Below are positions 9,903-18,866 of a stretch of DNA of 64,000 nucleotides, piece by piece (the stretch's first letter is position 1; each line of letters opens with the position of its first letter). The notes beneath the pieces were generated by a model. The model searched no databases. It was not told where the DNA came from and worked only from the letters and a program-made list of their open reading frames with translations. The position numbers were made by a program, and so were the translations under genes. The DNA comes from an uncultured Polaribacter sp. (GTDB lineage Bacteria; Bacteroidota; Bacteroidia; Flavobacteriales; Flavobacteriaceae): positions 1-64,000 of the forward strand of contig NZ_CANMFI010000004.1 in assembly GCF_947497125.1 (NCBI RefSeq). The letters run 5' to 3'.

Positions 9903-12900
9903 TTACGCCGCATAATTCGCAAACCTTTCTTTAAAATCATTAAACAACATCTCAGCTCGGTATGAAACATCTTCATCGTATGTTGGATAAGGTAAATTTA
10001 AAAATAAGTAGTCTTCAATTATTTTTCTAACAGCAGCAGTTGTTTGAACTTTCTCTGTCCAATGGTCAACCTTAAATTCCTTCTCTTTTAAACGCTCCAA
10101 AAGTTCCCGTGCAGCTTCTTTAATCTTAGTCTTTTCCTTATCAGATATTTTCTTGTTAGCTACCAGCATATCAAAAACAGTTAACTCATCCTCTGATAAA
10201 TCTTCTCTTTTAGCTCTCATTGATTCCTCTGATAGGTCACCCAATAGAACAACAAGTTCATCAAATATCTCTTTAATGGATCTGTACTCTTTCCCTTGGT
10301 TGTAATCATCAATAATTTGTTGATAACGCTCATAAAAATCAATTCGTAATGGGTTCTGATCAACAAGTCTGTTCAGCTTTTTAGCAACCTTATCTTTTAA
10401 AGATTGTACCGCAACATTCTGGTTTTCTTTTACTTTTAAGAACTCTTCCTCAATTTTTTTGAAGTCAAGGCTACTGATATCTATTTTCTGTCCATAGCCT
10501 TCAATTTTTTCCAGTGCTAGGTTTAAGGTCTCTATGGATTGATTAACCACATCCTGAACCTGCTTTACAATGTGCGTAATATCTGCCTCTTCAATTTTAG
10601 CATTAACCATTGTATACAAAGCATTAATAGCATCTCTTTTATCTTTATAGCTATAAATAGATTGGTCAGGCATCAAAGCTTTATACTTTTTAAATAATTC
10701 TCTTGAGAGCACTCCAAATTTGGCTTTAGTTTCATCTGTATTACAAATGGCATTGTAACCTTCTTGAATGTGTTTTATCTTATGAAGAGTATCTTTTGAA
10801 TCTATAATTTTAGAGAGACTGAATTTACATTCATCAACGAGGAAGATTTCTGTTGTTTTAACAGCTTCATCTAACTCTTCAATCAATTCCTCTAGCGGTT
10901 TTACTGGAGCTTCATCATCACCAGAATCACCTCCTTTATTGTCAGAATCACCATAGATAGCCAAAGCTTCTAAAAGTGCCTTATACGTCTCTATATAGTC
11001 TACAATGAGCCCGTTGTTCTTGTCTTTATGCACACGGTTTGCTCTAGCAATAGTTTGCATGAGTGTATGAGACTTTAACGGTTTATCGATGTACATGGTA
11101 GACAGGCTCTTTACATCAAAACCAGTGATCCACATGGCACAAACAATAGCAAACCTAAATGGATGATCTTCATCTTTAAAGTCTTTCTCAACATCTGAAG
11201 TATTCATTTTCAGCCTATGCGGTTCTATATCTAAGCCCCAAGCTTCAAACTTTTCTATTTCATTTTGTTCATGACTAACCACAACACCCAGTTCCGTTTC
11301 TTTAGACCACTCCCATGCGCGTTGTCTTTTTAATTTTTCTTGCTCGTCTGTAATTTTAGAAATTTCTTTTTGTTGCTCTTCTAGATAAACTTCCCAAGCA
11401 TCAGTAATATAATCATACATTCTTACCGCAGTTACTTTATCCATAGCCACAAACATGGCTTTTCCTTTATATCCTCTGGCATTAAAATGTTCTACCACAT
11501 CTTTGGCAATCGCTCTTAATCTTTTTTCAGAGGTAAGAATAGGGTACTCTCTTCTAAATAACTTTTTTAGTTTGTCTTCCTGGTCACTATCTAGGTCATG
11601 CTTTTCTATTTCTTCACGAATCTGTTCGGTTATCTGCGGATTATCTAACTTTAATTTTTCTCCTCTATTCTCGTAATACAAGGGAACAGTAGCTCCATCT
11701 TCAATTGACCGTTTGAAGTCATATTTAGACACATAGTCTCCAAAAATACGTTTGGTTAACTCATCGTCCTTAAAGAGTGGTGTTCCTGTAAAACCAATAA
11801 AGGAGGCATTAGGTAGTGCTTTTCTAAGGTTCAATGCCAATGAGCCGCCTTGTGTTCTGTGTGCCTCATCGGAAATAACAATGATATTATCTCTGTCAGT
11901 TATCTTTTCTTCAAAGTTGAACTTATGTATAATAGAAAATAAGAAGCGTTTATCACTCTTTAGAAGCTCTTTTAGATTCTCTCCACTAGTTGCTCTAGCT
12001 GTTTTATCTTTTACTGCACCAACTCCTGCAAATGTACCGTAAATCTGTTTGTCTAATTCGTTTCTATCGGTTACTAATAAAAAAGTATAACCTCCACCAA
12101 GCACTCTTAATATCTTCTGACATAAGAATACCATAGAATAACTTTTACCTGAACCTTGTGTATGCCAAAAGACACCTAGTTTCTGTGCATCTTCAATAGA
12201 AATGATACCATCTTTTGCTTTTTGTCTGGTAGTCTGAAAATGTTCAATGGCTTTGTTAACCCCTATAAATTGATGGTTTCTGGCTACTAACTTTGCCACA
12301 GAACCTACAGAAGTATCAAACAAGATAAAGTTTTCAAAGAGGTCTAATAATCTGCTTTTTTCACATGTTCCTTTTATGATGGTGTCTAAACTTACGATGC
12401 CTTCATCTTCTTCTGAAATACGTTTCCAGTCATGGAAATGCTCGTATTTGGAACTAATAGAGCCAATCTTACTTTCCACACCATTACTTAAAATTACAAA
12501 AGCGTTGCAATGAAACATTTTTGGAATTGTATTCTTATAATCACTTAGGTTCTTTTCATAAGCAGCACGCAACTTAACATTGATGCCTTTTAGTTCTATA
12601 AATACCAGTGGTAATCCATTGACAAAACCTACTACATCAGGGCGTTTCTTACGCTTAGATTTCCCTTCCATCCATAGCTGCTGAACGGCTATATAATTGT
12701 TGTTTTCAGGGTTGTCAAAATCAAAAACTTTTATTTTTTTATTGCGGACAATTTCTCCTTTTGCATCTTTATAATTGATAGGAATGCCATCTTTTAGAAA
12801 GTTGTATTTCTCAAAGTTAATGTCTGCTAGATTCTTAGTGGTATCATTGCTATTAATAGATTCATAAGCCAAATCATAGGCTTGTTTGGGTAGGTTTGGG

Positions 12901-13088
12901 TTAAGGTTTTTAATCGCTTCTAAAAATCGAGTTCTCAGAATAACATCTGCTTCACTATCTCTTCCTAAAGTACCAAGTTCTCCAAAAGTTTCTCCTTCAT
13001 ATACGTTGGCAGTTTCCCAGCTTAGTTCCTGGAAAATATCCATACATGGTTGTTCTATCAATTGGTCTTCTGAATAGTCTTTGCTCAT
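9903..13088 (-). CDS. hsdR: Type I restriction endonuclease subunit R (HsdR)
   Basis: The 1061-residue ATP-dependent translocase and nuclease subunit of a type I restriction-modification complex, of normal length. An N-terminal PD-(D/E)XK nuclease lies at about residues 146-167 (RPDVVGF followed by FIELKG). The SF2 helicase motor has Walker A in FWHTQGSGKS at about 307-316, the DEAH box in ISDEAHRTQ at about 405, and FTGTP as motif III. A coiled helical C-terminus should contact HsdM. The start overlaps the end of hsdS by 4 bp (ATGA), so the three genes form a translationally coupled operon. All key motifs are intact, so the enzyme should be active if the methylase is. Confidence 0.95.
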   Translation of the reverse strand: MSKDYSEDQLIEQPCMDIFQELSWETANVYEGETFGELGTLGRDSEADVILRTRFLEAIKNLNPNLPKQAYDLAYESINSNDTTKNLADINFEKYNFLKDGIPINYKDAKGEIVRNKKIKVFDFDNPENNNYIAVQQLWMEGKSKRKKRPDVVGFVNGLPLVFIELKGINVKLRAAYEKNLSDYKNTIPKMFHCNAFVILSNGVESKIGSISSKYEHFHDWKRISEEDEGIVSLDTIIKGTCEKSRLLDLFENFILFDTSVGSVAKLVARNHQFIGVNKAIEHFQTTRQKAKDGIISIEDAQKLGVFWHTQGSGKSYSMVFLCQKILRVLGGGYTFLLVTDRNELDKQIYGTFAGVGAVKDKTARATSGENLKELLKSDKRFLFSIIHKFNFEEKITDRDNIIVISDEAHRTQGGSLALNLRKALPNASFIGFTGTPLFKDDELTKRIFGDYVSKYDFKRSIEDGATVPLYYENRGEKLKLDNPQITEQIREEIEKHDLDSDQEDKLKKLFRREYPILTSEKRLRAIAKDVVEHFNARGYKGKAMFVAMDKVTAVRMYDYITDAWEVYLEEQQKEISKITDEQEKLKRQRAWEWSKETELGVVVSHEQNEIEKFEAWGLDIEPHRLKMNTSDVEKDFKDEDHPFRFAIVCAMWITGFDVKSLSTMYIDKPLKSHTLMQTIARANRVHKDKNNGLIVDYIETYKALLEALAIYGDSDNKGGDSGDDEAPVKPLEELIEELDEAVKTTEIFLVDECKFSLSKIIDSKDTLHKIKHIQEGYNAICNTDETKAKFGVLSRELFKKYKALMPDQSIYSYKDKRDAINALYTMVNAKIEEADITHIVKQVQDVVNQSIETLNLALEKIEGYGQKIDISSLDFKKIEEEFLKVKENQNVAVQSLKDKVAKKLNRLVDQNPLRIDFYERYQQIIDDYNQGKEYRSIKEIFDELVVLLGDLSEESMRAKREDLSEDELTVFDMLVANKKISDKEKTKIKEAARELLERLKEKEFKVDHWTEKVQTTAAVRKIIEDYLFLNLPYPTYDEDVSYRAEMLFNDFKERFANYAA

Positions 13089-14254
13089 ACTTCTATAGTT
13101 CTATTCATTAAGCGGGGTAATAATATATCTCGGGCTGCTTTTAACTTTTGGTTTTGTTTGTTCAACACCCTTTTCATATCATATTGGGCAGACACTTGTT
13201 CTTCAAATTTTTGTATCAAACCTTTATCTGGTATTACAAACTCAGCTCTTTTCAAGTCCTTAGGATAAACATGAGGTTGTGCGGCACCTCTTTGCATTCC
13301 AAATATTAATTCTTGTTGATTCGATAATAAATTATGAATAAAAAAAACTGAATCACTCAATTTAGAATCAATGTATGAGCAATCTGAAGCCCAAATATCT
13401 TCCAGATACATATTTACATATCCAGCATTTGCTCCAGAAGCACTTACTGTGATTACTGGATTAGAGGTGTTTGATGTATTATGATAATAAGCTGGTTTCA
13501 ACCCTCCTGCAACAACTGGAACATTACCCTCTTTGATTGTACTTTTTGTAATGTTTTTACCTTTCTTGATTTGCGTAAACTCTCCTAAAGCTTTTTCTTC
13601 CCACCCTTCAGGAAGCCCTGTTTCATTATTGATAGGGGTATTTTCATGCCCAGGAAAACGAAGGTTTACAAACCACTCTTTATAAATATTTTGTGCAGCC
13701 TGCTCTAATAGTTTAATTCGCTTTAGGTTGTTTTCTATTAAATCATCATAGGCACTTAGGATGTCGGCTATGCGTTTTTGGGTTTGTAGAGGGGGCGTGC
13801 TTATTTCAAAATCTTTGATCTTATATAACCCAAGTTTTGGCTGAGCAGCAGCCATTGCAATTTGCTGAAATTTGCTTTTTTGAACATCCCCAAATAAGGA
13901 GTATTTGAGAAATTTAGGGGATAAAGCATCACTGTCCTTTGGAGTCAACTTGGCAGCGTTCTCTGTTAAATTTGCACCATCATGCTCTGAGTCAACAAAT
14001 GCAATATCTCCGACATTAGCGCCAACTATTGTAATAACTAAATCATTTTCAGAAACTGTGTATCTTGAAATTACATTAAACGTATTTTCACTGATATAAA
14101 CAGGCTCTTCAATTTTAATCTTCCCGTTTTTTATATCTCGTGCTCTAATATACGGATGATTAGTCGCTTTAGAAACAAAATTGTGCCCTTTAGGTAATCT
14201 TTTACCACTTTTCACTAATACAATTTCGTTAAGCTTTTTTAGCTCCCAACTCAT
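13085..14254 (-). CDS. hsdS: Type I restriction-modification specificity subunit S (HsdS)
   Basis: A 389-residue subunit with the expected two target-recognition domains. The first (about 1-155) ends in the conserved segment FEISTPPLQTQKRIADILSA, followed by a helical spacer (YDDLIENNLKRIKLLEQAAQ). The second (about 220-345) is followed by a second helical region near the C-terminus. It determines which bipartite DNA sequence HsdM methylates and HsdR cuts. The target cannot be read from sequence. It overlaps both neighbours by 4 bp. Length is normal and I saw no frameshift. Confidence 0.92.
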   Translation of the reverse strand: MSWELKKLNEIVLVKSGKRLPKGHNFVSKATNHPYIRARDIKNGKIKIEEPVYISENTFNVISRYTVSENDLVITIVGANVGDIAFVDSEHDGANLTENAAKLTPKDSDALSPKFLKYSLFGDVQKSKFQQIAMAAAQPKLGLYKIKDFEISTPPLQTQKRIADILSAYDDLIENNLKRIKLLEQAAQNIYKEWFVNLRFPGHENTPINNETGLPEGWEEKALGEFTQIKKGKNITKSTIKEGNVPVVAGGLKPAYYHNTSNTSNPVITVSASGANAGYVNMYLEDIWASDCSYIDSKLSDSVFFIHNLLSNQQELIFGMQRGAAQPHVYPKDLKRAEFVIPDKGLIQKFEEQVSAQYDMKRVLNKQNQKLKAARDILLPRLMNRTIEV

Positions 14255-15858
14255 AATCCTAACTTGTTTAAATTAGTTTGTATTTGTGTTGCTAGTAAAT
14301 TGGCTTTAGCATTTAATTCTTTAAGTTCTTCTTTGATCGTACCCATTTCACTTTCATAATCAAAATCGGGGTCTATTTGGTCTACTACACCAACATAGCG
14401 CCCAGGTGTTAAGCTATAGTCATTCTCTGCTATTTCGGCTCTATTAACCACTTTACACATGCCTTTTACATCTGCATATTCGCCATTAGGAAAACGGCTT
14501 GTGAGCCATTCTAGTTCGGTAGTGTTTCCTGCTGCTTTATAGTCTTCAACTAACTTATTATAAAGCGTATTATCCCCTCTATACAAACCTATAATTGCAT
14601 GTATATTATCTAAATGTGCCTGGGTAAAATCGTGAATCTTAGAAGATACTTTTCTGTATACGTTTCGTAAGTCTAGCATTAAGACTTGGTCTTTACGAAC
14701 TTCGTCTTTCTCTTTGGCTCTGTCAAAAAACCATAATGCACATGGTAAGGTTACGGTATAGAAAAACTTATTTCCTATAGATACCATCACATCTACTGCT
14801 CCTGTCTCTATAATCTCTTTACGAATAAGTTTCTCACTGTGTCCAGCATCTGATCCAGAGGATGCCATAACAAACCCTGCACGCCCTGTTTCATTTAGGT
14901 AACTGTAGAAATACTGTATCCATAAATAATTGGCGTTGTCATTATTTGGCAAACCAAAAGGTAGCCTTGGATCGTTTTTTACACTGTCTTTACTTTTATC
15001 AACACCATCTACATTAAATGGTGGATTTGCCATTACAAAATCACACTTACCAACTAGCTCGTGTTTGTCATCATAGAACGTGTTTCCCTGAACAATATCT
15101 CCATCCAAGCCATGAACCACCATGTTCATCTTAGCTAGTTTGGTGTTGGTATCTGTTTTTTCTTGTCCGTAAAAAGTAACTTTATTAGACGCTTCAAAAC
15201 CTTCTTCTTCGACAAAGTGAGCCGTTTGCACAAACATACCCGCACTTCCCGCAGCAGGGTCAAATACAATTCCGTGGTTTGGTTCAATGATATTTACAAT
15301 TGTCTTAACCAGTGAAGGAGGAGTGAAAAACTCTCCACCATCCTGAGCACCACTCATTGCAAACTTGTTTAAGAAATATTCGTAAATCTGCCCAAAGGCA
15401 TCACCTGGCATATGGTCTAATGCTTCATCGTTAAAGATTCTGATAAGGCGTTGTAGTAAGTCTTTTTCAAATAGATTATAGGTCTTAGGCAATACTCCAA
15501 GCAAATCTTCATACTCACTTTCAATATTACGCATCGCTTCATTTAGGTATTCTCCTAAATCACTACTGTCTGGCAACTCTACAATGGTATCCCATCTACT
15601 ATTTTCTGGTAAAAAGATTGCCTTTGCATCCAAGAAATCATTCTTAGTCATTGGTCTTACCCCACGGGTAGGATGCACCGGTAATGATTTTTCTATTTCA
15701 GCTTTTGCTGCTATAAACCTGTTATTGGCATGCCTTAAAAAAATGATTCCCAAAACAGGGAAACTATATTCCGTAGCAGTTAGTTTACTATTTGCTCTAA
15801 GCTCGTCTGCTGCTTTCCATAATCTGCCTTCTAAGGCTTTGATTTGTTCTCCTGTCAT
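14251..15858 (-). CDS. hsdM: Type I restriction-modification adenine methyltransferase subunit M (HsdM)
   Basis: The 535-residue N6-adenine DNA methyltransferase subunit. The N-terminal HsdM helical domain is followed by the SAM-binding motif I (FDPAAGSAGMFVQ, about 197-210) and the catalytic motif IV NPPF at about 278. It is the first gene of the minus-strand hsdM-hsdS-hsdR operon and overlaps hsdS by 4 bp. Its promoter must lie in 15859-16077, a region shared with the divergent zinc-finger gene. Methylation protects host DNA from HsdR. Confidence 0.95.
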   Translation of the reverse strand: MTGEQIKALEGRLWKAADELRANSKLTATEYSFPVLGIIFLRHANNRFIAAKAEIEKSLPVHPTRGVRPMTKNDFLDAKAIFLPENSRWDTIVELPDSSDLGEYLNEAMRNIESEYEDLLGVLPKTYNLFEKDLLQRLIRIFNDEALDHMPGDAFGQIYEYFLNKFAMSGAQDGGEFFTPPSLVKTIVNIIEPNHGIVFDPAAGSAGMFVQTAHFVEEEGFEASNKVTFYGQEKTDTNTKLAKMNMVVHGLDGDIVQGNTFYDDKHELVGKCDFVMANPPFNVDGVDKSKDSVKNDPRLPFGLPNNDNANYLWIQYFYSYLNETGRAGFVMASSGSDAGHSEKLIRKEIIETGAVDVMVSIGNKFFYTVTLPCALWFFDRAKEKDEVRKDQVLMLDLRNVYRKVSSKIHDFTQAHLDNIHAIIGLYRGDNTLYNKLVEDYKAAGNTTELEWLTSRFPNGEYADVKGMCKVVNRAEIAENDYSLTPGRYVGVVDQIDPDFDYESEMGTIKEELKELNAKANLLATQIQTNLNKLGL

Positions 15859-15934
15859 ATTTTTTAATAAAATTCTAAAATAAGTTTTTTTTCAATTATT
15901 GCTTGTATTTTTTTAAGATATATTTTAATGTAAC

Positions 15935-15971
15935 TATATTTGTATCGTATTTCGAATTCAACAATTGTTGG
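15935..15971 (+). promoter_or_regulatory. Candidate promoter box and palindrome in the hsdM divergent intergenic region
   Basis: The 219-bp gap between hsdM (minus) and the zinc-finger gene (plus) contains TATATTTG at 15935-15942, a match to the -7 consensus TAnnTTTG on the plus strand. A perfect 12-bp palindrome, CAACAATTGTTG, lies at 15960-15971 just after the predicted start site, where a repressor could sit. The regulation is inferred. Confidence 0.35.
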
Positions 15972-16077
15972 ATACCAACCGAGTAAGTAAACCACGGTGG
16001 TAAAATAATACGGGCTTAGGGTCAAAAAAACAAAATTCCTACACTCCTTTATCGAAGTACAAATAAAACTTATTTGT

Positions 16078-16614
16078 ATGAAAAATTCACAAGAACTATT
16101 CCTTTTAGAAACATTAGAAACAATGTTTGATGTTCCAACCTATTTGTATTTAATAGATGGAAAAAAATTATTTTACAAGAACAGTTTAGACGAAGAGTAT
16201 ACCAAAACTGGATACAATTCAGAGCTGAACTCAGAAATCACTAAAGAGTCTGTTTACAACTTTGTAAAAGGCTACTTTGCCTATAGTATCAGGTGGAATG
16301 GGCCACCAACGTTTAATTCTGCAGGTTATCTGAATAAAAAAGATTTAGAGTCTATTGTCTCAGAGATTAGGGAGGAGATTAATGTATCAAAAAAAGAAGG
16401 GCTATCAACGGCCAATCATTTTACAGAGTATTTAGAGTCACAATCATTAGACCCAAAACCAACAGGAGATAATAAGTACTTATGGCAGGCGAATTGTCCG
16501 TTCTCTAAAGGAAAGCACTTTATGATAATATCCACAGAGACCAACACGTTTGGGTGCGGATGGTGCAAGAAAAAAGGAGATGAAAAAGATTTGAAGAAAT
16601 ATTTAAAAAAATAG
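16078..16614 (+). CDS. Small protein with C-terminal CHC2-like zinc finger
   Basis: A 178-residue protein of unknown function. Residues about 137-178 contain NCPFSKGKHFMI and, further on, TFGCGWCKKKGDE, a C..H..C..C pattern with the CPF and FGCGWC/KKGD signatures of CHC2 zinc fingers found in DnaG-type primases. The first histidine is displaced compared with DnaG, so fine structure may differ. The N-terminal 130 residues are not recognised and no polymerase (TOPRIM) domain is present. It is transcribed divergently from hsdM and the two could share control. A nucleic-acid-binding role is likely from the finger; anything beyond that is unknown. Confidence 0.6.
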   Translation: MKNSQELFLLETLETMFDVPTYLYLIDGKKLFYKNSLDEEYTKTGYNSELNSEITKESVYNFVKGYFAYSIRWNGPPTFNSAGYLNKKDLESIVSEIREEINVSKKEGLSTANHFTEYLESQSLDPKPTGDNKYLWQANCPFSKGKHFMIISTETNTFGCGWCKKKGDEKDLKKYLKK

Positions 16615-16712
16615 AACTATGCAATATTATATGTCACGATACGGAGGTAATAGACTTTTCTTTGTTTGTTGTTCATTATTAATTTTTAAGTTTTATTAAT
16701 GTGGTTATTAAG

Positions 16713-17231
16713 TCAAAACCCATTGAACTCTTCCCACATGTTTTTTAGTTTATTCACATCAATATCAATGTTTAGTTCGACTTTTTCAAAGTTATCGTAA
16801 TAGCCGAGCATACCATCTGAGGAATAAACAAAGTCCTCATCTCTTAATGCTACAGACAATAATCCAATAATATCAATCAAATCATTATTTTGACCATTAC
16901 CAAAATTATAAACATACCATTCAATTTTTTTAAAGTCTTTGGTTTCAGAAACCCCAATAAAAACATCTTCACCAAATGGTCCGTCCTGTACATTATATTG
17001 TTTAATATATAAGGTTGGTTCGTTAACTTCAACTGAAAATGTAGAGTGTGACGGTGTACCAATATATGTGTCTGATGGTAATTTCTCATTGTTAAATATG
17101 TTAAAGTCAAGATCATCCGCTCCGTGCCACTCATAGCTTATAAGCTTAAACTTAATATTAGGGGCTTCCATACTAAAATTATTTAAAATATATATTGATG
17201 ATTGTATAGTCAGGTATTTTTTTGAGTCCAT
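16713..17231 (-). CDS. Hypothetical protein, 172 residues
   Basis: The family is not recognised. The product is acidic and soluble, without signal peptide or membrane segment. It is rich in aromatic residues and predicted beta strands (FKLISYEWHGADDLDF, TFSVEV, IEWYVYNFGNGQNNDLIDI), with a C-terminal KLKNMWEEFNGF. The size and composition recall small immunity-type or SMI1-like proteins, but no diagnostic motif is seen. It stands alone, converging with the zinc-finger gene. Confidence 0.5.
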   Translation of the reverse strand: MDSKKYLTIQSSIYILNNFSMEAPNIKFKLISYEWHGADDLDFNIFNNEKLPSDTYIGTPSHSTFSVEVNEPTLYIKQYNVQDGPFGEDVFIGVSETKDFKKIEWYVYNFGNGQNNDLIDIIGLLSVALRDEDFVYSSDGMLGYYDNFEKVELNIDIDVNKLKNMWEEFNGF

Positions 17232-17358
17232 AAAAGCTATTATTATTTTTTTTTAATTAATTAAATCTTGATGTGAAAGATATCTTAAAACAAATTAAGA
17301 TATTACTTAATCGTGAAACTAGTTTTAAATATATAAAATATTTATTTATAACACACCA

Positions 17359-17652
17359 TCATAATACATGAATTCTATCCCAGACAGATTCAATAAATTC
17401 CTTTGTTGGGTTTTCAATTCTTTGAACTTTAAAATCCTTAACCTCAACGATATCCTCTCTATTCATTCATTCTTCACGAATTAAACCTTTCTTATAAATG
17501 GAATAAACGTGGTTGTTCTTAAACACACTCCCACGAGGTGTTTTTAAACCCTTTTCGTTCAGTATTTGAGATATCTTACGATAACCAATAGGGGTAAGAA
17601 AATGTTCCTTATAACCTCTAATTTTATCAAACAAATATTTTTTGATATTCAC
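17359..17652 (-). pseudogene. Remnant of a recombinase C-terminal region, split by TGA
   Basis: From a GTG at 17650-17652 the frame gives GYRKISQILNEKGLKTPRG, then HVYSIYKKGLIREE. This matches the helix-turn-helix signature of site-specific recombinase or invertase proteins (GYRKIAxxLNxKGxxTxRG, then VxxIxxN). A TGA at 17467-17469 interrupts it. The same frame then continues (MNREDIVEVKDFKVQRIENP) to a TGA at 17359-17361. No catalytic serine domain remains upstream. It is probably a decayed piece of an integration or excision gene of the island. Confidence 0.5.
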
Positions 17653-17712
17653 TGTAATTTGACCCCTATAGTTTAGTGATAGTAACTGATATTGGGAATG
17701 TTATGTGTGTAA

Positions 17713-18347
17713 TTGAGGGGTAAGAATAACGAACACTTAACCCTACTCCACCGTCATGGAATGACATTTGGAGTAGGAAAATCCAGTGATGCCCTCTTAC
17801 CAGAAGATCAATCTGTAGATTACCTGTTAGATAACTATGCGAATGAGATTATTCATAATTATTTTTTCATTTCATCTTATGATGCCAAGCCAAACTGGAT
17901 GGGAGGATACGAATGGAAGCTTTTTCAATCAAAACCAGTTAAGCTAGGAACACTTCATCACAATTTTAATGAGATTCATTTGCAGCATGAACATGAGGTT
18001 GTAAGAGATATTTTTATTACCCCTTACCTATACTCAAATGTCTATGGTGTATTCATTAAAACACATAAAAGAGAACTTAAAGATATTATACCAGATTATG
18101 AAGTTAATTTTGATTACGTATTTTCATACATGAACAGGAGCTTGTGCTTAAGAAAAACCCAAGAGATTTAGAGCGTATTCTTACCATTCTTTTTTATAAA
18201 ATGGATCTAGTGTATGAAGGATATATTAAGTCCTTTACACCCTCTAAAACCTTCTTAGGGAAACAAATATCAAGTGAATTCTGTAATCAAATAACTAGCT
18301 CTCCTATAGACGTAGATTCTGATGACAAGCTTAAAGAGTTATTGTAA
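17713..18347 (+). pseudogene. Hypothetical protein gene broken by a one-base frameshift
   Basis: Two overlapping frames, 17713-18171 and one ending at 18347, join into one plausible 210-residue protein if one T is added to the T-run at 18120-18123. The join would read DYVFFIHEQELVLKKNP instead of the out-of-frame YVFSYMNRS. No ATG precedes the one at 17761; the frame can be extended back to a TTG at 17713, so the 5' end may also be truncated. The family is not recognised. The product is soluble and rich in His, Tyr and Glu (LHHNFNEIHLQHEHEVVRD). The break could be real decay, slippage at the homopolymer, or a sequencing error. Confidence 0.5.
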
Positions 18348-18378
18348 TTTCAAAAAATGTGGGTAAAAAGTACTATTC

Positions 18379-18549
18379 TTATTCTCTTATATAAAGAAAA
18401 ACCTTTTTACCCATACTGTTCATAAACTCATCAAAACCCAATTCCTCAACAGCATCAATATATCCATCTAGTACCTCAACTTCATCATATCCTACTTTGG
18501 CTTTTTTATCAGCAACAATAGTTACTCCATTTTTATGTAAATTAATCAT
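18379..18549 (-). CDS. Small hypothetical protein, 56 residues
   Basis: ATG at 18547-18549, stop TAA at 18379-18381. The product starts MINLHKNGVTIVADKKAKVG and ends GKKVFLYIRE. It is soluble, charged and without a recognised family. It begins 6 nt after the stop of the VWA remnant, so it was the next gene of the same operon. The opening NGVTIVA...KVG loosely resembles openings of some DUF285 proteins, so it might be a chimeric remnant rather than a full gene. Confidence 0.4.
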   Translation of the reverse strand: MINLHKNGVTIVADKKAKVGYDEVEVLDGYIDAVEELGFDEFMNSMGKKVFLYIRE

Positions 18550-18555
18550 TTCGAT

Positions 18556-18866
18556 TTAATTATTTATTTGTATTGCTCTGCCAAATTTTAAATGTGCCCC
18601 AATTGACCCCTCTGGAGTTATAACCCAAAAAACTTTACATCTTGGTTTAATTTTTGGTGCATCTGCATAACCATCGGTTAAGTAGATACATCCATCATAC
18701 AAAACATTTCTGTTTTACCCAACCCATGTGTTCCCCAAATACAGATTGGTGTTGGTTTATGACCTGGATTTGTTATTTGATCGTTATTATTGAAAATATG
18801 AGTTAATACATCTTCAATTTCTTTGGTGTTACCCTTTGGGCCATACTGAATTACTGAATCATTCAT
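18556..18866 (-). pseudogene. Deletion remnant: start of MoxR-like AAA+ ATPase fused out of frame to end of VWA (DUF2201-like) protein
   Basis: The 5' part (ATG 18864-18866) encodes MNDSVIQYGPKG..., then PICIWGTHGLGKTEM, a Walker A motif of MoxR-type AAA+ ATPases. It stops at 18678-18680. In the +1 frame the same region gives YDGCIYLTDGYADAPK, then KVFWVITPEGS and LKFGRAIQIN, ending at TAA 18556-18558. This matches the C-terminus of VWA-like metallopeptidase-type proteins (YLTDG...P...WVIT). A deletion of roughly two gene lengths thus joined the two genes near 18695-18710. The ATG overlaps the stop of the DUF285 gene 18859-20961 (ATGAATGA), so the three were translationally coupled. Confidence 0.65.

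Noticed and set aside
8307..13077. Plus-strand open frames opposite the McrB-like and hsd genes
   Set aside because: They are antisense shadows of genes with clear motifs on the minus strand and show no family resemblance.
17467..17652. Calling an active island integrase
   Set aside because: Only a helix-turn-helix fragment of a recombinase-like protein is left, without any catalytic domain, and its frame is interrupted.
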